Source of the DNA: Parvularcula sp963922235
GTDB lineage: Bacteria; Pseudomonadota; Alphaproteobacteria; Caulobacterales; Parvularculaceae
Reading direction: 5' to 3'
NCBI GenBank assembly: GCA_963922235.1
Contig: CAWUIJ010000021.1
Span: forward strand, 1-30,425
Length of the DNA stretch: 30,425 nt
Of the stretch, positions 22,774 through 28,042 are shown piece after piece. Below the pieces are notes generated by a model. It searched no databases. It was not told the DNA's origin and saw only the letters and a list, made by a program, of their open reading frames with translations. Position 1 is the stretch's first letter. Each line of letters starts with the position of its first letter. The position numbers were made by a program, and so were the translations under genes.

Positions 22774-23880
22774 ATGGCGAAATCTGCTGGCATATCCTTT
22801 GAGCCCCAGCGCGGAACCTTCACAGGTCGCGGCGCTCGGTCGAATGAGAGCGGTCGGTTCGAAGCCGAGGCACGGATCCACGTGGATGATGGTTGGGCGC
22901 CTCCTCGCGACGGGCCTCTGCCAAAAACGGAGGTGACGCTCGAGCCAGCGAAGTCGATCATCACCTTCAACGACAGCCCATTTGTCGGCTTTGATCGTTC
23001 GATCAATCCGTATCGGGGATGCGAGCATGGCTGTGTCTACTGCTTCGCAAGGCCCACCCACGCCTATCTTGGCATGTCACCTGGGGTTGATTTTGAGCGT
23101 AAACTGATCGCTAAACCCGGCGCCGCGCAGCTTCTGCGAAAAGAGCTCAAGTCGAAGTCCTATAAGCTTCGGACGATCGCGATCGGGACCAACACGGATC
23201 CCTATCAACCGATTGAAAAACGCTTCCGCATCATGCGGCAGATTTTGGAAGTCCTGCTCGAGTTCAAGCATCCCGTCAGCATCCTGACGAAATCTGATCT
23301 CATCTTACGGGACCTCGATCTTTTGAAAGAACTTGCGGAGCACAATCTTGTGCGGGCGATGCTGTCGATCACCACGCTCGACAAAAAACTGGCCCATGCG
23401 ATGGAACCGCGAGCGCCAACACCGCAGAAGCGTTTTGAAGCCGTTCGGCAATTGAGTGAGGCGGGCATCCCGACCGGCACCGTTCATGGCCCGATGATCC
23501 CGGGGCTTTCCGATCATGAGCTCGAAAACCTCATGGCCGAGGCGAGGAGCGCGGGGGCGCGGTTCACGGCCTACACGCTCCTGTGGCTCCCACGGGAAGT
23601 GGGGCCCCTGTTTGAGCAATGGCTCGAAGAGGTCGCGCCCAACAGCAAGGCGAAGGTGTTGGGCCATATCCGCGAGATCAATGGCGGTAAACTTTACGAT
23701 ATCGAGCGTTCGCGCGGCGCTGGCCCTAAAAGCGCCTATGCGGACCTCATCAGCGTTCGCTTCCACGCCGCGGAGAAGAGGCTCGGCTTTGGCCAGATGC
23801 CGCCCATGAGCACCGAGCATTTTCAGCCGCCTCGCGAAACCACCCCGCAACAGGATCTCTTCGGGGAAAATCCCGCTTGA
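22774..23880 (+). CDS. PA0069-type radical SAM protein
   Basis: This 368-residue protein has the radical SAM cluster motif C83-x3-C87-x2-C90 inside INPYRGCEHGCVYCFARPTH, which should hold a 4Fe-4S cluster that cleaves S-adenosylmethionine. Further marks of the PA0069/SplB-related subgroup are the N-terminal RGARSNESGRFEAEAR, AIGTNTDPYQPIE, VSILTKSDLILRDLDLL, HAMEPRAPTPQKR and GPMIPGLSDHELENLM. The spore photoproduct lyase relationship is distant, and the substrate is unknown; DNA or RNA repair is a guess only. The tail after residue 330 is a poorly conserved Pro/Gln-rich segment. It lies 31 bp upstream of rnhB, so the two are probably co-transcribed. Confidence 0.92.
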   Translation: MAKSAGISFEPQRGTFTGRGARSNESGRFEAEARIHVDDGWAPPRDGPLPKTEVTLEPAKSIITFNDSPFVGFDRSINPYRGCEHGCVYCFARPTHAYLGMSPGVDFERKLIAKPGAAQLLRKELKSKSYKLRTIAIGTNTDPYQPIEKRFRIMRQILEVLLEFKHPVSILTKSDLILRDLDLLKELAEHNLVRAMLSITTLDKKLAHAMEPRAPTPQKRFEAVRQLSEAGIPTGTVHGPMIPGLSDHELENLMAEARSAGARFTAYTLLWLPREVGPLFEQWLEEVAPNSKAKVLGHIREINGGKLYDIERSRGAGPKSAYADLISVRFHAAEKRLGFGQMPPMSTEHFQPPRETTPQQDLFGENPA

Positions 23881-23911
23881 GGCAGGAGAAGACGCAGGCG
23901 ATCCTATCGAG

Positions 23912-24508
23912 ATGCGGATCCCCTGCCCCGAATACGAAGCAAGCCTTGCCCAAGGCGCAGTGGTGATCGGCGTGGATGAAGTGGGCCGAGGCCCCCTTGC
24001 AGGTCCCGTGATGGCTGCCGCCGCCGTTCTGCGGACACCGATTGAGGGCCTTCGGGACTCCAAGGCCCTTAGCGAGAAAAAGCGGAATGCGCTGACCGAA
24101 CAGATCTTGAGCGAAGCATGTGTGGGGCTAGGCGCTGTCTCGGCTGAAGGGATCGACGCCCTGGGCATCGAACAGGCGACACGGCTCGCCATGCAGCGCG
24201 CGGTTGAGACCCTGAACTTCGGAGGCGACGCCGTCGTTCTGGTCGATGGCAACAGAGCCCCGGCCTTTGGCGAACGGCGGGTCATGACCGAGGTCAAGGC
24301 CGACGCCTCTTGCCCGTCAGTCTCTGCGGCCGCGATCGTCGCCAAAGTCACCCGCGATCGTGCCATGATCCGGCTTGCTGCCCGCTACGGCGCTTATCAT
24401 TGGCATACGAATAAAGGATACGGCAGCAAGGCGCATCGTGAGGCGATTTTGAGCCAAGGCGTGACCCGGCATCACCGCCAATCCTTCTTAACCAAGATCC
24501 TAAGTTAG
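23912..24508 (+). CDS. rnhB: Ribonuclease HII
   Basis: This 198-residue enzyme cuts the RNA strand of RNA-DNA hybrids and removes single ribonucleotides from DNA. The four acidic catalytic residues are present: D22 and E23 in GVDEVGRGPLAGPV, D112 in VLVDGN, and D131 in KADASCPSVSAAAIVAKVTRD. The ending HWHTNKGYGSKAHREAI is also typical. The start ATG at 23912 has only a weak purine stretch upstream; a short PCPEYEA leader precedes the core. It is the gene immediately upstream of ccrM, a neighbour pair known from other alphaproteobacteria, and it probably forms a unit with the radical SAM gene before it. Confidence 0.96.
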   Translation: MRIPCPEYEASLAQGAVVIGVDEVGRGPLAGPVMAAAAVLRTPIEGLRDSKALSEKKRNALTEQILSEACVGLGAVSAEGIDALGIEQATRLAMQRAVETLNFGGDAVVLVDGNRAPAFGERRVMTEVKADASCPSVSAAAIVAKVTRDRAMIRLAARYGAYHWHTNKGYGSKAHREAILSQGVTRHHRQSFLTKILS

Positions 24509-24523
24509 CTTTTATTTATCTTT

Positions 24524-24586
24524 GTTAACGCCTACGGAACATGCCGTTAAGTCTTCGTCAACACTGGGGACTCAAGTCAGGGATTC
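24524..24586 (+). promoter_or_regulatory. ccrM control region: GTTAAC half-site and two GANTC methylation sites
   Basis: The 95 bp between the rnhB stop and the ccrM start stands out as AT-rich. GTTAAC at 24524-24529 resembles a CtrA half-site (TTAAC). GACTC at 24569-24573 and GATTC at 24582-24586 are two GANTC sites, the sequence methylated by CcrM itself, 8 bp apart. They lie in what would be the leader of the ccrM mRNA. In Caulobacter crescentus the ccrM promoter likewise has GANTC sites in the leader and is CtrA-controlled (established knowledge). A full TTAA-N7-TTAA CtrA box is not visible, so CtrA binding is inferred. Confidence 0.6.
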
Positions 24587-24603
24587 GTAAGACGGAGATG
24601 GCG

Positions 24604-25683
24604 ATGAAGAGCCTGCCCACGGATCAAATCCTCCACGGTTGCTGTATTGAGGAGATGGCCAAACTTCCCAGTGGCTCGATCGACCTGATCTTTGCTGATC
24701 CACCTTATAATCTTCAGCTTAAAGATGGTTTGACTCGTCCTGATCAAAGTCGCGTTGACGGCGTGGACGCAGAGTGGGACCAGTTTGCAAGCTTTGAAGC
24801 CTATGATGAGTTTTCCAGAGACTGGCTCACAGAAGCGCGCCGTATCCTGAAAAAAGATGGCGCGATTTGGGTGATCGGTTCGTACCACAACATTTTCCGC
24901 CTGGGTTCTGCACTTCAGGACCTTGGCTTTTGGATCCAGAATGATGTCGTCTGGGTCAAGAGCAACCCCATGCCGAATTTCCGCGGCACACGGTTTACCA
25001 ATGCCCATGAGACGATGATCTGGGCAGGCCGCAGCAAGACAAGCCGCGTCACGTTCAACTACCAGTCGCTCAAAGCATCGAACGAAGACGTGCAGATGCG
25101 CTCTGACTGGCAATTGCCGCTCTGCACGGGGCAAGAGCGCCTCAAGCAAAAGGGCCATAAGCTTCATCCGACGCAAAAACCCGAGGCCCTGCTCCATCGC
25201 ATCCTCACCGCAACCAGTGAGCCCGGCGATGTGATCCTCGATCCTTTCTTCGGCACAGGGACGACAGGTGCCGTCGCTAAGCGTCTTGGCCGTCAGTTCA
25301 TCGGCATCGAACGGGACGAAAGCTATCTTGAAGCCGCCCACGCGCGGATCGAGGCAACAGAAGCACCTGATCAGGTCACGGACGTTGCCCCGCTCCCGGC
25401 ACCACGTAAGGCACCAAGGGTTGGGTTCGGCCAGGTGGTCGAAGCTGGCCTTCTCCGTCCGGGCACGAAGCTTTATTGCCCCAAACGGAAGCATTCCGCT
25501 CGGGTGAAAGCCGACGGCTCCCTAGCCACACCTTCGATGGAAGGATCGATCCATAAAGTGGGCGCCAGCATTCAAAACGCACCAAGCTGCAATGGCTGGA
25601 CTTATTGGCATTATGAAGAAGCCAAGGGCCGGTATGCACCGATCGATGGACTGCGCCAGGCAATCCGTAGCCGTCCTAGCTAA
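24604..25683 (+). CDS. ccrM: CcrM, GANTC-specific DNA adenine methyltransferase
   Basis: This protein has 359 residues from the ATG at 24604; GGAG lies 6 bases upstream, whereas the ATG at 24598 sits directly on it. It is a beta-class N6-adenine methyltransferase that methylates GANTC and couples transcription to replication in alphaproteobacteria. Motif IV D32-P-P-Y35 is followed by NLQL. Later come WVIGSYHNIFRLG, MPNFRGTRFTNAHETMIW, HPTQKPEALL, and the SAM-binding DPFFGTGTTG (about residues 212-221). The C-terminal domain (about 265-359, with GSIHKIGA-like and CNGWTYWHYE) is the CcrM-specific DNA-recognition part. Length matches Caulobacter CcrM (358). Its 3' end overlaps convergent mutY by 8 bp. 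Confidence 0.97.
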   Translation: MKSLPTDQILHGCCIEEMAKLPSGSIDLIFADPPYNLQLKDGLTRPDQSRVDGVDAEWDQFASFEAYDEFSRDWLTEARRILKKDGAIWVIGSYHNIFRLGSALQDLGFWIQNDVVWVKSNPMPNFRGTRFTNAHETMIWAGRSKTSRVTFNYQSLKASNEDVQMRSDWQLPLCTGQERLKQKGHKLHPTQKPEALLHRILTATSEPGDVILDPFFGTGTTGAVAKRLGRQFIGIERDESYLEAAHARIEATEAPDQVTDVAPLPAPRKAPRVGFGQVVEAGLLRPGTKLYCPKRKHSARVKADGSLATPSMEGSIHKVGASIQNAPSCNGWTYWHYEEAKGRYAPIDGLRQAIRSRPS

Positions 25684-26716
25684 GCGCGCGCTCAAGCGCC
25701 TTCACAAACAGCGTTGGCATAGCCTCTATCGCCGTGTCCGCGCCCAACCACTCGCCATCAAAAAGCGCAGCATCAGAGCTATAGACATCGATCGTCAGCT
25801 CGCGGTGGGTGAGAATATGACTGATCGAGCCCTTCAGCTCCCAATCCTTGACGACCACCTCAAGAGTGTCTGATCCGTCCCAGCCGTCACCGGGCAGACC
25901 GAGCATGCCGCCAAAGAGACCTTTCTTAGGCCGCCGCACACAGAGCACCTGACCCGCGCTATTTTGGGCCACAAACATCCGGCCAGAGACAACTTTTTTT
26001 GCACGCTTCGGCGGCTTCACAGGAAGCGTCTCCGCGATCCCGCGTGCCTGCGCCTGGCAATGATCGCGAACAGGGCACAGAAGGCAATCGGGCGACTTGG
26101 GCCGACAAATCCGTGCACCGAGATCCATGAGCGCCTGGGCATAGTCACCCGGTCGGTCCGTGGACATCAGCTCACCCGCCAGCGCTTTGATCGGCTTTTT
26201 TCCGCGCGGCAGCGGTTCATCAATCGCGCCGATCCGCGAAACCACGCGCTCGATATTGCCGTCTACGACAATGGCGGGCGCGCCGTGGGCAATCGCGGTG
26301 ATCGCAGCACCGGTGTAATCGCCAATGCCCGGTAGGGTTTTCAGAGCAGCCTCGCCTTCAGGAAAGACACCGCCATGCTCGTTCGCGACAGCTCTGGCGC
26401 AAGCGTGGAGCGCACGGGCCCGACGATAGTAACCAAGCCCGGCCCATGCATTGGTGACATCCTCTTCGTCTGCCGACGCGAGCCGCTCCAATGTGGGAAA
26501 CTTTTCGAGAAAGGCCGGGTACCGCTTTTCCACAACGGCGGTGGTCGTTTGCTGCAGCATCACCTCTGAGACGAGCACCTCATAAGCCGATGCGCGGCGG
26601 GCCCCTCCTGGCGGGACGCGCCAGGGAAACCGGCGCGCCTCGCGGTCGTACCAGCCAAGGATATCGTCAGCGAACGCGCCTTTGGGCGGCTTGTTTTGCT
26701 TCGTCGGGTCGACCAT
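25676..26716 (-). CDS. mutY: A/G-specific adenine glycosylase
   Basis: This protein has 346 residues from the ATG at 26716. It removes adenine mispaired with 8-oxoguanine. The helix-hairpin-helix motif LPGIGDYTGAAI and catalytic D152 in VDGNIERV are present, as is E51 in SEVMLQQT. The iron-sulfur loop C204-x6-C211-x2-C214-x5-C220 is intact. The C-terminal NUDIX-like domain (about residues 240-346) recognises the oxidised G; it has RRPKKGLFGGMLGLPG. AGAAGG lies directly before the ATG, closer than ideal; the frame is open further upstream into divergent dciA. The two start codons are only 10 bp apart, so each promoter must lie inside the other gene. Confidence 0.95.
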   Translation of the reverse strand: MVDPTKQNKPPKGAFADDILGWYDREARRFPWRVPPGGARRASAYEVLVSEVMLQQTTTAVVEKRYPAFLEKFPTLERLASADEEDVTNAWAGLGYYRRARALHACARAVANEHGGVFPEGEAALKTLPGIGDYTGAAITAIAHGAPAIVVDGNIERVVSRIGAIDEPLPRGKKPIKALAGELMSTDRPGDYAQALMDLGARICRPKSPDCLLCPVRDHCQAQARGIAETLPVKPPKRAKKVVSGRMFVAQNSAGQVLCVRRPKKGLFGGMLGLPGDGWDGSDTLEVVVKDWELKGSISHILTHRELTIDVYSSDAALFDGEWLGADTAIEAMPTLFVKALERALS

Positions 26717-26726
26717 CCTTCTGTCT

Positions 26727-27215
26727 ATGCCCAGGCCCGCCCCCCCACGCCAAGCGTCAGAGGTTCGCACCAAACCGGTGCGAAAAGCCGCCCCGCCGGT
26801 TGGGCGCTCCCTCGGCCCTCATATCGCCAGATTGGCCGCCGCCTCAGGCGCGATGGATCCTCGCCTCGCTTCCGAATGGGCGGAGATCGCAGGACCTGAG
26901 ATTGCACCGCTCTGCCGGCCCATCAGGATCATCACGCGCGGACGCAGCCAGGCCCTGGAAGTCGCCGTCAAAAGCGGCGCGGCAGCCATGAAAATTCAGT
27001 ATGCTCAGGAGGCTCTGCTGGGTCGCATCCGCCATCAGCTCGGTCTGCCCCGGCTGCAACGGATCGTCTTTCGCGAGGGGAAAGAGGCCCGAAGCTGGCA
27101 AAGTCGCAGGCTTTCAGCGCCGCCGCCCGTCGAGGAGCAACAAAGGGCCGTGGGCCGCGATTTGCAGGAAGCCCTCGACGCCATGCGCCAAAGTGTGCGT
27201 TCGAAAGAAGAGTAG
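26727..27215 (+). CDS. dciA: DUF721 protein, DciA-type replicative helicase loader candidate
   Basis: This protein has 162 residues from the ATG at 26727. A DUF721 domain spans about residues 25-110 (GRSLGPHIARLAAASG, EWAEIAGPEIAPLCRPIRI, and a KIQYAQEALLGRI helix). DUF721 is the DciA family, which loads the DnaB helicase in bacteria without DnaC. A basic, Pro/Arg-rich N-terminal tail and an acidic, coiled C-terminus flank it. There is no clear Shine-Dalgarno at the ATG; a GTG at 26778 is an alternative start. The first codons include a run of seven C (26740-26746) and a perfect 8-bp inverted repeat. dsbA follows 32 bp later and smc after that, a known alphaproteobacterial order. Confidence 0.85.
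   Translation: MPRPAPPRQASEVRTKPVRKAAPPVGRSLGPHIARLAAASGAMDPRLASEWAEIAGPEIAPLCRPIRIITRGRSQALEVAVKSGAAAMKIQYAQEALLGRIRHQLGLPRLQRIVFREGKEARSWQSRRLSAPPPVEEQQRAVGRDLQEALDAMRQSVRSKEE
26764..26784. promoter_or_regulatory. Perfect inverted repeat in the mutY-dciA divergent region
   Basis: TTCGCACC (26764-26771) and GGTGCGAA (26777-26784) are exact inverted copies with a 5-base spacer. The repeat lies 48 bp upstream of the mutY start and inside the first 20 codons of dciA as called here. It could be an operator or an mRNA hairpin. It does not match the alphaproteobacterial LexA GTTC-N7-GTTC box. Confidence 0.4.
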
Positions 27216-27247
27216 GCGTGACCACAAACCTCGGTTAGGAGAGCGCC

Positions 27248-27979
27248 ATGACTTTCTTCGACGCTCGCCTCGCCCTCGTTTCGATTTCCGCCCTGGCCAT
27301 CACAGCCTGCGGCGAAGCTTCAACGGATGCCGCGGAGACTCCCGACGCAGCACCCGCAGAGACAGAAGCCCCAGCGCCTGAACAGGCTGCTGAAGCCCCA
27401 GCTGAACCAGAACTGCTGCCTGCTCCAGAAGGCAGCCGCGCCGCTGAAGACATGGTGATTGGCAGCCCCGATGCGCCTTTGACCATCGTCGAGTATGCCT
27501 CGGTGACCTGCGGTGGCTGCGCGAATTTCCACGCCAATGTGTTCCCGCAGATCAAAGAACAGTTCATCGATACGGGCCTCGTGCGTTTTGAGTACCGCGA
27601 GTTCCCAACGCCGCCCGTGCGCCTCTCCCAGGCAGGCTTTATCGTTGCCCGCTGCGCAGCGACGGATTCGGGACCTGAAGGCTACTACGCTGTGGTCGAT
27701 GCTCTCTACAAAACGCAGCGGACGTGGATCTACAGCCAAGAGCCAGGGACAGAGCTGCGTAACCTTGCGGCCCAGGTCGGCATTGGCGGCACGGACTTTG
27801 ACGACTGTTTTGCACGAGAAGATATCCGCAATGTGATCGTCTCTTCGATCGAGTCAGGTCGCGATATCGGGGTCGATCAGACACCAACCCTCGTAATTGA
27901 CGGCAAAATCTTCGACTACGGCCGGACGCCAGAAGAGGCTCTCGCGCGCATCGCGGCCGAAGTCGAAAAACGCAGCTAG
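27248..27979 (+). CDS. DsbA-family thiol-disulfide oxidoreductase, lipid-anchored
   Basis: This 243-residue protein starts at an ATG preceded by AGGAGAGCGCC. The N-terminus has a hydrophobic signal ending ITAC (Cys21), which fits a lipoprotein. A 45-residue acidic Ala/Pro/Glu-rich tether follows. The thioredoxin domain (about residues 68-243) has active-site C88-G-G-C91 in VEYASVTCGGC and a cis-Pro loop DQTPTLVIDG. A helical insertion lies between (about 125-195), as in DsbA/MdbA-type enzymes. Two further Cys, in ARCAAT and DDCFARED, may pair. Role: disulfide formation or exchange in the periplasm. The tether would let it reach out from the membrane. It sits between dciA and smc. Confidence 0.92.
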   Translation: MTFFDARLALVSISALAITACGEASTDAAETPDAAPAETEAPAPEQAAEAPAEPELLPAPEGSRAAEDMVIGSPDAPLTIVEYASVTCGGCANFHANVFPQIKEQFIDTGLVRFEYREFPTPPVRLSQAGFIVARCAATDSGPEGYYAVVDALYKTQRTWIYSQEPGTELRNLAAQVGIGGTDFDDCFAREDIRNVIVSSIESGRDIGVDQTPTLVIDGKIFDYGRTPEEALARIAAEVEKRS

Positions 27980-27983
27980 CCGT

Positions 27984-28027
27984 CGAATCGTATAGGTTAA
28001 CGTTTGGGCATCCGGTTCCCGGGTGCC
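27984..28027 (+). promoter_or_regulatory. Putative smc promoter/leader: GANTC site, TATAGG, GTTAAC, hairpin
   Basis: In the 63 bp between the dsbA stop and the smc start there are GAATC (27984-27988), TATAGG (27991-27996, a possible -10) and GTTAAC (27996-28001), and then a stem of GGCATCC with GGGTGCC (28007-28013 with 28021-28027, one G-U pair). A GANTC near a -10 element is the layout of GcrA/CcrM-responsive promoters in Caulobacter. No good -35 is present. Whether this is used is inference. Confidence 0.4.
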
Positions 28028-28042
28028 GATGGGACGAACCTC

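Noticed and set aside
23305..24366. 353-residue open frame on the minus strand
   Set aside because: It lies antisense to the radical SAM gene and rnhB, whose motifs are complete. The composition (Arg, Ser, Pro) is that of a shadow frame.
24488..24550. Full CtrA box (TTAA-N7-TTAA) upstream of ccrM
   Set aside because: TTAA copies at 24488, 24525 and 24547 are present, but none are spaced by 7 bases; only half-sites can be claimed.
24577..25494. 305-residue open frame on the minus strand
   Set aside because: Antisense to ccrM, which matches its family along the whole length.
26764..26784. LexA/SOS box for mutY
   Set aside because: The inverted repeat does not contain the GTTC-N7-GTTC (or GAAC) direct repeat used by alphaproteobacterial LexA.
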